From NCBI RefSeq assembly GCF_900215605.1, contig NZ_OBEL01000010.1:27540-91539 (forward strand): a DNA stretch of 64,000 bases, in the 5' to 3' direction. Of this stretch, positions 33,956-42,895 are shown one piece after another. Numbering within the stretch: the stretch's first letter is position 1; the number at the start of each line of letters is the position of its first letter. Source of the DNA: Cohaesibacter gelatinilyticus. GTDB taxonomy: Bacteria > Pseudomonadota > Alphaproteobacteria > Rhizobiales > Cohaesibacteraceae. The notes under the pieces were generated by a model, which was not told the DNA's origin, did no database searches, and saw only the letters and a list, made by a program, of their open reading frames with translations. A program made the translations under genes and the position numbers.

Positions 33956-35220
33956 CTTTGCTTGCCGACCTTCTGTCTTCAGTTTTTGAGCGACGTTTCA
34001 AGACATCATCTCTCCTCAAGAGAGATGGTCGCTCGCTCGACGAGTTGGCGAATGACCTGATAAGTGCGTCAGGAGAAATGTCCGGTCTATCATTGGGGCA
34101 GGAGATTCTGACGCGCTTCCAGCAGTTGGAAGATGAGGAGAAGCTCGCCTTCTTCCATCATCTGGCTACCTCGATGAATATTGATCCTGAAACGGTCCGA
34201 AATACTCTGGATGCATATGAGCAAGAGCCTTCTCAAAAGACCTATCGTGCTTTCATGCATGCCTCGGAACCAGATCGCCAGGAACTGATCAGACGCTTGA
34301 ACCGTCTCCCCGGTGCAACAGAAGATTTGGTTCGAATGAGAGCGGATTTGCTGCGGCTTGGTCGCAAGGACCCGGAACTCAAGGCGCTGGATCTGGATTT
34401 CCAACACTTGTTTCAGTCCTGGTTCAATCGTGGCTTTCTGGTTTTGCGTCCAATCAGTTGGGAAAGTCCAGCCCATATTCTGGAAAAAATAATTGCCTAT
34501 GAAGCGGTCCACGCCATCGATAGCTGGGATGACCTGCGGCGCAGACTGGAACCGGCAGATCGACGCTGTTTTGCCTTCTTCCATCCATCCATGCCGGATG
34601 AACCCCTGATCTTCGTTGAGGTGGCACTGACCAAAGGCGTTCCGAGTTCCATTCAGGCATTGCTGCGTGAGGATAGGGAAGCTCTGGCTGAGGAAGAAGC
34701 TGACACCGCGGTATTCTATTCCATCTCCAATTGTCAGGCAGGTTTGGCGAGTATCTCATTCGGCAATTCGTTGATCAAACAGGTGGTTTCCGATCTCTCC
34801 ATGGAATTGGGAACCTTGAAAACATTTGTGACGCTCTCACCAATTCCCGGGCTCACTCGTTGGTTGGCCGAGGCTGGGCTGGAGGTCAGAAGTGGCACCG
34901 ATGACTCTGATCAGATCCGTTCTCTGGCTGCCTATTACCTTCTCAATGCCAAGCGCTTCAATGGATTGCCTTTTGATCCAGTAGCGCGGTTCCATCTGGG
35001 CAATGGGGCTATCGTTCATGCGGTTCACGCAGAGGCGGATACCTCTGAAAAGGGAAAGTCCCAGTCATTGGGTGCAATGGTCAATTATCTCTATGATTTG
35101 AAGTCGGTTTCACAAAATCACGAAGCCTTTGCCACCAAGGCGGAAGTGATCTCCTCAGGTGACGTCAAATCTCTCGCAAGCAATGCTGCAAAAGCAAAAA
35201 ATTCAGGAAAGGCAGTATGA
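33952..35220 (+). CDS. matA: Malonyl-CoA decarboxylase
   Basis: Cytoplasmic enzyme of 422 residues that decarboxylates malonyl-CoA to acetyl-CoA. The N-terminal helical domain (to about 170) is followed by the acetyltransferase-like catalytic domain with FYSISNCQAGLASISFGNSLIKQVVSDLSMELGTLKTFVTLSPIPGLTRWL and VARFHLGNGAIVHAVHAEADTSEKG; the Ser of TLSPIP and the His of VARFHL correspond to conserved catalytic-domain positions of the family. With the synthetase next to it, it completes malonate to acetyl-CoA conversion. ATG overlaps the permease stop and the stop overlaps the next start by four bases. Confidence 0.94.
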   Translation: MTLLADLLSSVFERRFKTSSLLKRDGRSLDELANDLISASGEMSGLSLGQEILTRFQQLEDEEKLAFFHHLATSMNIDPETVRNTLDAYEQEPSQKTYRAFMHASEPDRQELIRRLNRLPGATEDLVRMRADLLRLGRKDPELKALDLDFQHLFQSWFNRGFLVLRPISWESPAHILEKIIAYEAVHAIDSWDDLRRRLEPADRRCFAFFHPSMPDEPLIFVEVALTKGVPSSIQALLREDREALAEEEADTAVFYSISNCQAGLASISFGNSLIKQVVSDLSMELGTLKTFVTLSPIPGLTRWLAEAGLEVRSGTDDSDQIRSLAAYYLLNAKRFNGLPFDPVARFHLGNGAIVHAVHAEADTSEKGKSQSLGAMVNYLYDLKSVSQNHEAFATKAEVISSGDVKSLASNAAKAKNSGKAV

Positions 35221-36734
35221 TGACAAACCCGCTTTATGACAGATTGTTCGGAATTCATGCATCCAGCACAACGCCTTTTTTATATCTGCAAGACGGCAAG
35301 ACACTCACCCATATGGATTTTCTGGCCGTCGCGGCGCAAATGGCCAATGCGATGGTTCAGACAGGCTTGATGCCGGGAGATCGCGTGGCTGTTCAGATTC
35401 AGAAATCGCCTGAGGCACTCGCGCTTTATGCAGCCTGCGTGCAGGCAGGATTGGTGTTTCTTCCGCTCAATACCGCCTACACGGTCGATGAACTGTCCTA
35501 TTTTATCCAGAATAGTGGCGCGTCTCTTGTTGTTTGCGATGAAAGAAGTGAAGAAGAGCTGCTGCCTGTCACACGCTCACTCGGCGCCAAATTACAAACT
35601 CTGAATGCTGATGGTAGCGGTACCTTGATGGATCAGGCACACGGCATGCCGAATGCCTTTGTCACCGTTGATCGCAAGGACGATGATCTGGCAGCTTTCC
35701 TCTATACATCCGGCACGACAGGCCGATCCAAAGGGGCCATGTTGACCCAGGCCAATCTGTTGTCCAATGCAGAAACGCTGGTCGATTATTGGCGATTCAC
35801 GGACAAGGATGTGTTGTTGCATGCTTTGCCGATCTTCCATACGCACGGCCTCTTCGTTGCTACGAATGTAACTCTGGCAGCAGGCGGTAGCATGGTATTT
35901 CTTCCCAAATTTGATCTCGATGTCATTTTAGAGAAGATGCCTCTCGCCACATCCATGATGGGTGTGCCAACTTTCTATACCCGTTTGCTTGGAGATAACC
36001 GGTTCACACATGACCTCGCTTCTCATATGAGGCTCTTTATTTCTGGCAGTGCGCCCTTGTTGGCAGAAACCCATACGCAATTCGAGAACCTGACCGGACA
36101 CCGAATTCTTGAGCGCTATGGTATGACCGAAACCAATATGAATACATCCAATCCTTATGATGGGGGCCGCCGGGCAGGAACAGTGGGTTTCCCGCTTCCT
36201 GGTGTCGAGTTGAAAATAACCGACCCTGAAAGTGGAGATCTGCTGCCTGCTGGCGAAGTCGGTCAAATCGAGGTGCGTGGCCCCAATGTCTTCAAAGGCT
36301 ATTGGCAAATGCCCGAGAAGACAGCAGCAGAGCTGCGCGAAGATGGTTTCTTTATCACGGGAGATTTGGGCAAGATTGATGAAGACGGTTATGTCCATAT
36401 TGTCGGGCGAAACAAGGATCTGATTATTTCTGGTGGATACAATATCTATCCCAAAGAGATCGAACTGGTGCTTGATGAGCAGGATGACGTGCTGGAGAGT
36501 GCTGTTGTCGGTGTCCCTCATCCGGATTTTGGAGAAACAGTCTTGGGTATTCTGGTGGCAGAAAATGGTCAGACACCAGATCTCGATAAGGCAATGAATG
36601 CAGTGCGTGATTCTCTTGCACGTTTCAAACATCCCCAAAAACTTGTGGTGTTGGACGAATTGCCGCGCAATACAATGGGCAAGGTTCAGAAGAATATCTT
36701 GCGTGAGCGTTATCAGGGAATGTTTTCCTCATAA
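35217..36734 (+). CDS. matB: Malonyl-CoA synthetase
   Basis: AMP-forming acyl-CoA synthetase of 505 residues that activates malonate with ATP and CoA. Motifs: P-loop LYTSGTTGRSKGAMLTQANL, RYGMTETNMN, TGDLGKIDEDGYVHIVGRNKDLIISGGYNIYPKEIE and C-terminal lysine in PRNTMGKVQKNILRE. Malonate specificity is inferred from context and from close resemblance to MatB. ATG 35217 overlaps the decarboxylase stop in ATGATGA. A 12-base-pair hairpin follows 14 bases after the stop. Confidence 0.95.
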   Translation: MMTNPLYDRLFGIHASSTTPFLYLQDGKTLTHMDFLAVAAQMANAMVQTGLMPGDRVAVQIQKSPEALALYAACVQAGLVFLPLNTAYTVDELSYFIQNSGASLVVCDERSEEELLPVTRSLGAKLQTLNADGSGTLMDQAHGMPNAFVTVDRKDDDLAAFLYTSGTTGRSKGAMLTQANLLSNAETLVDYWRFTDKDVLLHALPIFHTHGLFVATNVTLAAGGSMVFLPKFDLDVILEKMPLATSMMGVPTFYTRLLGDNRFTHDLASHMRLFISGSAPLLAETHTQFENLTGHRILERYGMTETNMNTSNPYDGGRRAGTVGFPLPGVELKITDPESGDLLPAGEVGQIEVRGPNVFKGYWQMPEKTAAELREDGFFITGDLGKIDEDGYVHIVGRNKDLIISGGYNIYPKEIELVLDEQDDVLESAVVGVPHPDFGETVLGILVAENGQTPDLDKAMNAVRDSLARFKHPQKLVVLDELPRNTMGKVQKNILRERYQGMFSS

Positions 36735-36748
36735 CGGATTCCCTGCCT

Positions 36749-36778
36749 GGTGAGCATTTGTCCTCCCAAATGCTCACC
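36749..36778 (+). other. Perfect 12-bp intercistronic hairpin after matB
   Basis: GGTGAGCATTTG (36749-36760) pairs fully with 36767-36778 across a six-base loop. There is no T-run after it on either strand. It lies between matB and the stress-protein gene and may stabilise the operon's 3' end or end transcription only partly. Confidence 0.7.
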
Positions 36779-36804
36779 ATCCTGATTTCGGAGATTTTTT
36801 GACC

Positions 36805-37212
36805 ATGTATAGCAATATTCTAATTCCTGTATCTTTCGAGGCTGGACGTGATGCACATCAGGCGATCGAAATGGCGAATATCATGTGTGAACAGGATGGA
36901 AAAATCACCATTTTGCATGTTCTCGAACACTTGCCGCAATATGCCAGCGATCTCTTGCCGGAAGATCATGTTGAGGTCGCCAAACAGACGATCATTGAAA
37001 AATTGGAACGTCTGGTAGCAGATGCTTCAAATATTGATATTGAAGTTGTTGAAGGGCATTCGGCCCGCACGATTCTGGATTACACCCAATCCCATAAGAA
37101 TGACTGTATCGTGATTACCAGCCATCGCCCCGGAATGCAGGATTTGTTCATTGGGTCGACAGCGGCAAGGGTTGTGCGTCATGCTCAATGCTCTGTCCAT
37201 GTGATACGGTGA
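36805..37212 (+). CDS. Universal stress protein family
   Basis: Cytoplasmic UspA-type protein of 135 residues. It starts MYSNILIPVSFEAGRDAHQAIEMAN, has the central ILHVLEHLP strand, and ends with the nucleotide-binding motif VITSHRPGMQDLFIGSTAARVVRHAQCSVHVIR, close to the G-x2-G-x9-G-[ST] pattern of ATP-binding Usps. ATG 36805 fits the family N-terminus; TTG 36799 is nearer to the GGAG site. It follows matB in the same direction but belongs functionally with the next stress and redox genes. Confidence 0.92.
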   Translation: MYSNILIPVSFEAGRDAHQAIEMANIMCEQDGKITILHVLEHLPQYASDLLPEDHVEVAKQTIIEKLERLVADASNIDIEVVEGHSARTILDYTQSHKNDCIVITSHRPGMQDLFIGSTAARVVRHAQCSVHVIR

Positions 37213-37321
37213 GATCATTACGAGCTTGTTGCTGCTAGGATTGAATCTTTGGCAGAATAAGCTGCCGAAGGCGAATTGATCATCTGCGACACTATGCCGG
37301 TTTAAGGGGAATTACGAATAA

Positions 37322-37342
37322 GCAATATTTGCGAAATATCGC
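37322..37342. promoter_or_regulatory. Imperfect palindrome upstream of DsrE-like gene
   Basis: GCAATATTT-GCG-AAATATCGC, eight of nine positions symmetrical, ends 23 bases before the ATG. Candidate operator for an unknown regulator. Confidence 0.4.
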
Positions 37343-37365
37343 AATTATTGAAAGGTACCCCGGAA

Positions 37366-37812
37366 ATGAACGCTTTCAAATCAATAGCTGCTACCCTTAT
37401 GGCCGGTGCTGCGTTGCTGGTCGCAACGGGTGCTTCCTTGGCGGAAGATGCAAAAGCCAACATAGTGACCGTGATTTCATCCTCGGATGTTCAAACCCAG
37501 GGAATGGCTTTGATTCTATCGCTGCAATCAAAGGCCAAGGATGCCGACGTTCGCATTCTTCTGTGTGATAAAGCAGGTGATTTGGCACTAAAAGAAACTC
37601 CGAAGGTCGAAGCTTTAAAAGGTGCCAATGCCACACCTGCCATGTTGCTGCAAAAAGCTGTAGGAGCAGGCATTCCAGCTGAGGTTTGTGCGCTTTATCT
37701 TCCTAATAAAGGCCTCAAGCCAGAAGCTCTTATGGATGGCATCGGAGTGGCAAAGCCACCTGTCATGGCTGATTATCTGGTCGCGGAAAATACACGCTTG
37801 ATGACATTCTGA
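37366..37812 (+). CDS. Exported DsrE-like protein
   Basis: Probably periplasmic protein of 148 residues. Signal peptide MNAFKSIAATLMAGAALLVATGASLA, then a DsrE/F-like alpha-beta fold: NIVTVISSSDVQTQGMALILSLQSKAKDADVRILLCDKAGDLAL, a helix with TPAMLLQKAVGAGIPAEVCALYLPNKGLKPEALMDGIGVAKPP and a final strand NTRLMTF. Two cysteines (LLCDKA and EVCALYLP) are positioned like those of sulfur-carrier relatives. Function is unknown; cytoplasmic DsrE proteins relay sulfur. ATG 37366 begins the signal peptide and has AAAGG upstream. Neighbours are stress and haem-peroxidase genes. Confidence 0.75.
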   Translation: MNAFKSIAATLMAGAALLVATGASLAEDAKANIVTVISSSDVQTQGMALILSLQSKAKDADVRILLCDKAGDLALKETPKVEALKGANATPAMLLQKAVGAGIPAEVCALYLPNKGLKPEALMDGIGVAKPPVMADYLVAENTRLMTF

Positions 37813-37832
37813 CCTTTGGCAGGCTTAAATAT

Positions 37833-37864
37833 GATAAGGGGTGATGATATTCATCGTCCCTTGT
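37833..37864 (+). terminator. Hairpin downstream of the DsrE-like gene
   Basis: GATAAGGG and CCCTTGTC (one G-T pair), extended inward by TGATGA/TCATCG, form a long stem with a short loop 20 bases past the stop. No T-run follows, so it may be a weak terminator or stabiliser. Confidence 0.55.
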
Positions 37865-38249
37865 CCAGCCCATGCTTCACTGCCCTGCATTTGCATGATT
37901 GCCTTTCATCAATGCCGATTTGAGAAATCAGATTTAATCTTGTGATTAGTGTGTATTGTGATTGAGAGCCATAGTGCCGCAGGACAATCTGCCCCTGTGC
38001 GAAACTATGCAAGAAAAGCTAAACTAAGTGGGAAATAATCGAGTTCATCAAAAAAACATATAGCATAAATCGCGCGCTGCCTTTTGATATGAAAAAAGGG
38101 CGCAATAATACGTAGTTGATAAAAATCAATAAGTTACGATTCACTTTATAATCATTCTAATATCATAAAGCAACGATACGGCGCAATGCGACATTCTGGT
38201 TGAAGGGCTAGTTTTTAACAGTTCTAAAAAGCAACTAGGAGGGTCCGTT
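37865..38249. other. Regulatory region before the cytochrome c peroxidase gene
   Basis: About 385 AT-rich bases without a credible gene. The clear element is the FNR/FixK-type site at 38116-38129, about 120 bases before the peroxidase start. AGGAGG lies nine bases before its ATG. I see nothing else to name. Confidence 0.6.
38116..38129. promoter_or_regulatory. FNR/FixK-type anaerobox
   Basis: TTGAT-AAAA-ATCAA is a perfect match to the symmetric TTGAT-N4-ATCAA site of FNR/FixK/Anr proteins. It lies about 120 bases upstream of the cytochrome c peroxidase ATG, suitable for activation under low oxygen. Confidence 0.82.
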
Positions 38250-39305
38250 ATGACCAGACGCTTTGCGACCACACTGCTTGCCTGTACAGCCTTGCTTGCA
38301 GGTATGGCGTCCGCACAGAGCAATGAACTGCTCAATGATGCCAAAGACATGTTCAAACCTATTCCATCTGTTGTCCCGGCGGTAAAAGACAATGCCGTGA
38401 CAGGAGAAAAGGTTGAACTCGGAAAGATGCTGTTCTTTGATCCACGCCTGTCTTCCTCGGGCCTGATCTCATGCAACACTTGCCATAATCTTGGCATGGG
38501 CGGTGATGACAATCTGGAAACTTCCATCGGTCATGGTTGGCAAAAGGGCCCAAGAAATGCTCCGACCGTATTTAACGCGGTTTTCAATGCCGCTCAATTC
38601 TGGGATGGCCGGGCCGAAGATCTTAAGGCTCAGGCCAAAGGTCCAGTTCAGGCTGGGGTCGAAATGGCCTCTACGCCCGCACGTGTTGAAGCCACACTTG
38701 CAAGCTTGCCAGACTATGTGGAACGATTTGGCAAAGCCTTTCCGGGTGAGGAAAAACCGGTTAATTTCGACAATATGGCCAAAGCCATCGAGGCCTTCGA
38801 GGCCACCCTCATCACACCTGCGTCTCGCTTCGATCAATTCCTGGAAGGCAACACCAAGGTGCTGACGACCATGGAGCAGGAGGGATTGAAGCTCTTCATG
38901 GATAAAGGATGTGCTTCCTGTCATGGCGGCGTTAACTTGGGGGGTGAAGGCTACTACGCCTTTGGTGTGGTTGAGAAACCTGGTGCAGATATCCTGCCAG
39001 CAGGTGATAAGGGGCGTTTTGCTGTCACGCAAACCGCAGATGAAGAATATGTCTTCCGCGCCGGGCCACTGCGTAACATTGAGCTGACAGCACCATATTT
39101 CCATTCTGGCAAGGTATGGGATCTGGAGCAGGCTGTTGCCATCATGGGGACCAGCCAGCTGGGTGAAAAACTGGCAGATAATGAGATCAAGGCTATCACA
39201 GCTTTCCTCAAAACTCTGACCGGTGAGCAGCCTAAGGTGATCTATCCGATCCTGCCGGTAGAAACAGCCACGACCCCAAAACCAGAAGCAATGATCGCGA
39301 AATAA
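38250..39305 (+). CDS. Di-haem cytochrome c peroxidase
   Basis: Periplasmic enzyme of 351 residues reducing hydrogen peroxide with electrons from cytochrome c. Signal peptide MTRRFATTLLACTALLAGMASA. Two haem c sites: CNTCH (about residue 76) in the N-terminal domain and CASCH (about 223). Other family motifs are LGKMLFFDPRLSSSG, GPRNAPTVFNAVFNAAQFWDGRAEDL and GPLRNIELTAPYFHSGKV, the last carrying the likely distal ligand segment. Length is normal for bacterial CcpA/MauG relatives. The upstream FNR-type site fits the known induction of such peroxidases at low oxygen. A terminator follows directly. Confidence 0.95.
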   Translation: MTRRFATTLLACTALLAGMASAQSNELLNDAKDMFKPIPSVVPAVKDNAVTGEKVELGKMLFFDPRLSSSGLISCNTCHNLGMGGDDNLETSIGHGWQKGPRNAPTVFNAVFNAAQFWDGRAEDLKAQAKGPVQAGVEMASTPARVEATLASLPDYVERFGKAFPGEEKPVNFDNMAKAIEAFEATLITPASRFDQFLEGNTKVLTTMEQEGLKLFMDKGCASCHGGVNLGGEGYYAFGVVEKPGADILPAGDKGRFAVTQTADEEYVFRAGPLRNIELTAPYFHSGKVWDLEQAVAIMGTSQLGEKLADNEIKAITAFLKTLTGEQPKVIYPILPVETATTPKPEAMIAK

Positions 39306-39313
39306 AGCTCCAG

Positions 39314-39350
39314 ACAGCACCGAGATGAAATTTTCGGTGCTGTTTCCTCT
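39314..39350 (+). terminator. Terminator of the cytochrome c peroxidase gene
   Basis: ACAGCACCGA (39314-39323) pairs fully with 39334-39343 across a ten-base loop, followed by TTCCTCTT, eight bases past the stop codon. Confidence 0.8.
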
Positions 39351-39646
39351 TAAGTCAATTAAGAGGAGGCCATCGCCTTTGTCGAGCACTGGACAGCAAG
39401 TTCCGGCCCTTGGCAAGGGCGATGCGTATTTGGTGAGAATAGCCAACACTTTAAAGACCTTGGAAAGAATCCCAAAATCTGCTTTGTTTGAATTAGCCGC
39501 GCTTGGGGCTGGGCTATATCGCTATCAAACATCGAATTTCATTTGATGTGAAACCGCATATGGATGGCTGGCGGCATGAGTTCAAGTCGTAAACTGGGGT
39601 GAGATGATTGTCTCCATACTCATGATACCGGAAGGTGGATTTGATA

Positions 39647-40333
39647 ATGTCTGGGTCTTTGGATGATTTGTTCGCCTCTCGTCACTCTGTGCGTGCCTTT
39701 TTGGATGAAGCAGTCAGTCTGGATGATTTGAAAGCGATGTGCATGGCCGCGCGGTCGGCCCCAAGTGGAGCCAATTTGCAGCCCGGATGCTTGCATATTC
39801 TAAGTGCCGATCCGCTTTCCCGGCTGATTGATCAGCTACAACAGGCGATAGTGCAAAAGCGGCCTTTTGATAATGAATATAGTTATTTCCCTGAGCCCAT
39901 GTCGCGCGAGCTGAAAGCACGCCAACGGGCGGCTGGTTATGCACTCTATCAGGCTTTGAATATTTCCAGGCGGGATATTGAAGGGCGACGACAGCAATTT
40001 GCGCGCAATTACAGCTTTTTTGGTGCGCCCGTGGGCATTATCGTCACCATTGACAAGGCAATGGGAAAAGGCTGCTTCATGGATTTGGGCATGTTCCTGA
40101 TGAGTTTCTTGTTAAAAGTAGAGGATCTGGGTTATAGCGCCACGGGCATCGGGGCCATGGCCAATTATGCCAGTGTCATTCATGAAAATCTGGGTCTTCA
40201 TGAAGACGAAATGGTGGTCTGTGGCCTTGCGGTCGGAAAAGCCGATGAGGCCCATCCGGTCAATCAGTTTCGCACTGAACGCGCCAGTCTTGAGGAATTT
40301 GCGAGCTTTTATGGGTTCGAAGCCGGGACTTAA
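39647..40333 (+). CDS. Nitroreductase family protein
   Basis: FMN-dependent oxidoreductase of 228 residues. The N-terminal FMN phosphate-binding motif is SRHSVRAFLDEAVSLDDLKAMCMAARSAPSGANLQP, and the second half has GCFMDLGMFLMSFLLKVEDLGYSATGIGAMANYASVIHENLG and MVVCGLAVGKADEAHPVNQFRTERA. The family reduces nitro compounds, quinones or flavin analogues; substrate is unknown. ATG 39647 has GGAAGGTGG upstream. The last four bases overlap the convergent thiolase gene. The 300 bases before it beyond the peroxidase terminator show no clear element. Confidence 0.92.
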   Translation: MSGSLDDLFASRHSVRAFLDEAVSLDDLKAMCMAARSAPSGANLQPGCLHILSADPLSRLIDQLQQAIVQKRPFDNEYSYFPEPMSRELKARQRAAGYALYQALNISRRDIEGRRQQFARNYSFFGAPVGIIVTIDKAMGKGCFMDLGMFLMSFLLKVEDLGYSATGIGAMANYASVIHENLGLHEDEMVVCGLAVGKADEAHPVNQFRTERASLEEFASFYGFEAGT

Positions 40334-41442
40334 GCAGATTTTGCTATCAATGCTGTACCCAAACCACCAGCCGCTGCAATTGCCGTCAGACCGATGCCTC
40401 TGTCTCGGCGTAATATGTGATAAAGGCGGGTTGCCAATATCGCGCCGGACGCACCGATCGGGTGACCTCTTGCCAGGGCGCCGCCATATCGATTGACCTT
40501 TTTTGCATCCAGACCGGACTTTTGCTGGCAAGCAATTGCTTGAACGGCAAAGGCTTCCATAATTTCGGCGTGATCAATATCGGCTATCGTAAGTCTGCTT
40601 TTGCGTAAAGCTTGTTCCATGGCGGAAACAGGGGCCAGCCCGGGCATTTGGGGATCATCTCCAAGACTGGCACCTTCAAGAATTTCAATTTTTTGACCTG
40701 TATAGCCACGAGCAATATCTTCATTTGCAATAATTAGAAAGGCAGCTGCATCAGCGGCCACAGCCATATTGGCTGCTGTGATAGTGCCGCAAATGCCCTT
40801 GGCCTTCTGGCAATGGCGAGATGTCAAACTGCGGGTAAACTTGTCTCTTGACTGCCCGGCAAGCAGGACAATTTCATCTTCAAGAAAATCCGACGGTGTT
40901 GCGCTGGCACGTCGATGGCTCTCCATTGCCCATGCATCTTGCTGGGCTTGTGAGATATTCAAGTATTCTGCGAGCGTTTGTGCGGCCTGCGACATGAGCG
41001 GGTCGCGGTCAGGCCATGGCGTGAAAGGGGCCTGCTCATAAGCTTGCGGGGCTGAGCCGTCGGAAAAAGTATGATAGCGCAAAGGCCGGCGGGAATAACT
41101 CTCCACCCCACCGGCAATAACAATGTTGCATTGGCCGCTTTGTATCAGGCTCTTGGCCAGCAACACCGCATCAAGTCCGCCAACGCACTGGCGATCAATG
41201 GTGAGACCTGCCACGGTTTGAGGTAAATCACTGGCCAACGCACACAAGCGTGCGGGATTGCCACCAGGGCCAACGGCATTGGCCACAATAAGCTCATCAA
41301 TATGGTTTGGTGAAAGAGCTGCATCCTTCAGCAATTGCGCAATGACCGGTTGAGCTAAATCTTGTAAGGCCATGTCTTTGAAAACGCCATTGCGCGGAAC
41401 TACTGCTGTGCGGCGGGCTGCGAGAATAGAACAGCGGCTCAT
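40330..41442 (-). CDS. Thiolase family protein lacking the C-terminal catalytic cysteine
   Basis: Thiolase-fold protein of 370 residues. The nucleophilic Cys is present in TIDRQCVGGLDAVLLAKSLIQSG (about 86) and the active-site His in GGALARGHPIGASGAILATRL (about 320). The usual NEAFA is MEAFA (IDHAEIMEAFAVQAIACQ), and the usual C-x-G-G-G-x-G near the end is AIAAAGGLGTAL, so the second catalytic Cys is Ala. The loss argues against ordinary acetyl-CoA acetyltransferase activity. The start overlaps the end of the upstream AMP-ligase gene by four bases, so the two are coupled. Role unknown; could form or cleave an unusual ketoacyl-CoA, or transfer acyl groups only. Confidence 0.88.
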   Translation of the reverse strand: MSRCSILAARRTAVVPRNGVFKDMALQDLAQPVIAQLLKDAALSPNHIDELIVANAVGPGGNPARLCALASDLPQTVAGLTIDRQCVGGLDAVLLAKSLIQSGQCNIVIAGGVESYSRRPLRYHTFSDGSAPQAYEQAPFTPWPDRDPLMSQAAQTLAEYLNISQAQQDAWAMESHRRASATPSDFLEDEIVLLAGQSRDKFTRSLTSRHCQKAKGICGTITAANMAVAADAAAFLIIANEDIARGYTGQKIEILEGASLGDDPQMPGLAPVSAMEQALRKSRLTIADIDHAEIMEAFAVQAIACQQKSGLDAKKVNRYGGALARGHPIGASGAILATRLYHILRRDRGIGLTAIAAAGGLGTALIAKSA

Positions 41443-42635
41443 TCTTGTGTCTCAATCCATGTTTGCAAAGCCTGCAGGTCTGCTTTGCCCGAAGGTAATT
41501 TGGGTAAACTGTCCAGCCTGACAAAGCTTTTGGGAATGGCATGTTGTGTCAGGGATTGACTGCAAGTCTTGCGGAGTTCATCAAGCAGATCAGGATGATC
41601 TTTGGCCTCTATGATCGCAATGATGCGAGAGCCACGCAAGGCATCTTCCAGCGCCAGCACGGCACAGCCTTCCACTCGTTTGTGTCCAAGCAGAATTTGC
41701 TCGACATCTTGTAGAAATACATTGTGATCGGCAACGGTAACCATACGGCTTTTACGTCCCTTGAGATAGAGATAGCCCTTGTCATCCAGGTATCCCATTT
41801 CGCCAATGGTCAGGAAATCTCCCTCCCGGTAGGTATAGGCACTTTTACCCTGAGTATAGCCCTCAAACAAATAGGGACTGTTGATCCATATCTCTCCGGT
41901 TTCGAAAGGCTTGAAAGATTGGGAAGGTTGGTCTGGATGTCGAATGTGCAACGTGACTCCGGGATAGGGCCGCCCGACAGAGCCAACAGGAGTCGTCGGG
42001 TCGCTGAGCGTGAGGAAACTGGTTTCACTGGACCCATAGAATTCATGCAAACGGGCTTTGGGAAAAAGCTGCTTCATCTCAGCGAGCAAGGCCGCATCCA
42101 GTTTGCCACCGCCAATCATGAGAAGGCGCAAAGCAGGGAAAAGAGCCTGGTTTTTCGCTCTGGCGGCATGCGCAAGGAGCCGGAGTTGGGTCGGAGTGGC
42201 ATAGAGAATGGAAATCTGATGCTCAAAGAGGCTAAGAAGTTGGGCCTTTGGGCTGGAGCTGTCCATCATGGCAATATCGGCGCCATGATGGAAAGCCTCT
42301 AACAAAGCATAGAGCGTGAGCGAATGCCCAATATGGCCGAGAGTGGCATAACGATCCTTGTCTGAAAGCGAAAACAGATCACCATTTTCCGCAAAGCTTC
42401 TTATCCAGCTTTGAGGTTTACGCCGGATGATCTTGGCTTTGCCGGTCGAGCCTGAGGTCTCGCAATAGAGCCATTGTTGGGCTTCTTCTTTGATGAAGAG
42501 GGGAGAAGGTCCGGTTTGACAAGTCTGAATGGAGTTTGTCGAATGCAAAGCCCGTTGAAGGCTATCAAAGAGATCTGCTTTTCCCGCCAGTAATGTCGTG
42601 GCGTTGCCAAGTCGAAAAGGGGACCTGTCCGTCAT
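41439..42635 (-). CDS. Short AMP-forming acyl-CoA synthetase/ligase
   Basis: Adenylate-forming enzyme of about 398 residues, some 100-150 shorter than typical acyl-CoA synthetases; the missing part is N-terminal. It retains the P-loop-like YCETSGSTGKAKIIRRKP at about 75-90, HEFYGSSETSFLTL, GEMGYLDDKGYLYLKGRKSRMV (the usual ribose-binding TGD is replaced by IGE) and the catalytic C-terminal Lys in LPKLPSGKADLQAL. Substrate unknown. ATG 42635 (MTDRSPFRLGN) is chosen, as residues before it look untypical; its ribosome site is weak. It is the first gene of a two-gene unit with the thiolase and divergent from a JmjC-like gene. Confidence 0.88.
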   Translation of the reverse strand: MTDRSPFRLGNATTLLAGKADLFDSLQRALHSTNSIQTCQTGPSPLFIKEEAQQWLYCETSGSTGKAKIIRRKPQSWIRSFAENGDLFSLSDKDRYATLGHIGHSLTLYALLEAFHHGADIAMMDSSSPKAQLLSLFEHQISILYATPTQLRLLAHAARAKNQALFPALRLLMIGGGKLDAALLAEMKQLFPKARLHEFYGSSETSFLTLSDPTTPVGSVGRPYPGVTLHIRHPDQPSQSFKPFETGEIWINSPYLFEGYTQGKSAYTYREGDFLTIGEMGYLDDKGYLYLKGRKSRMVTVADHNVFLQDVEQILLGHKRVEGCAVLALEDALRGSRIIAIIEAKDHPDLLDELRKTCSQSLTQHAIPKSFVRLDSLPKLPSGKADLQALQTWIETQE

Positions 42636-42895
42636 TCTGTTCAATCTGTTTATGTGTACCAGGAATGTTGCGGCGCCACTGTACCGCATTGCTCACCAAT
42701 AGTGCATTAAATTTTAGAGACCTCAGAAAGGTCTTGTTTACTCCAGTTTCAGTCAGTTGCGCCCAGAAGCGGGTTTCGAGGCGGCTTTTCACGTTTATGC
42801 AAGTTCCTTTTGTTGTCATGACACCAAGACAAAGGAAGGCTTCTCAGGAAGTCTGACCATTTAATGATATTTGGCAATCAATAAGGATGCTGCAC

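Noticed and set aside
38469..39449. Minus-strand open frame of 326 codons opposite the cytochrome c peroxidase
   Set aside because: The plus strand encodes an intact di-haem peroxidase with signal peptide and terminator; the antisense product has no family features.
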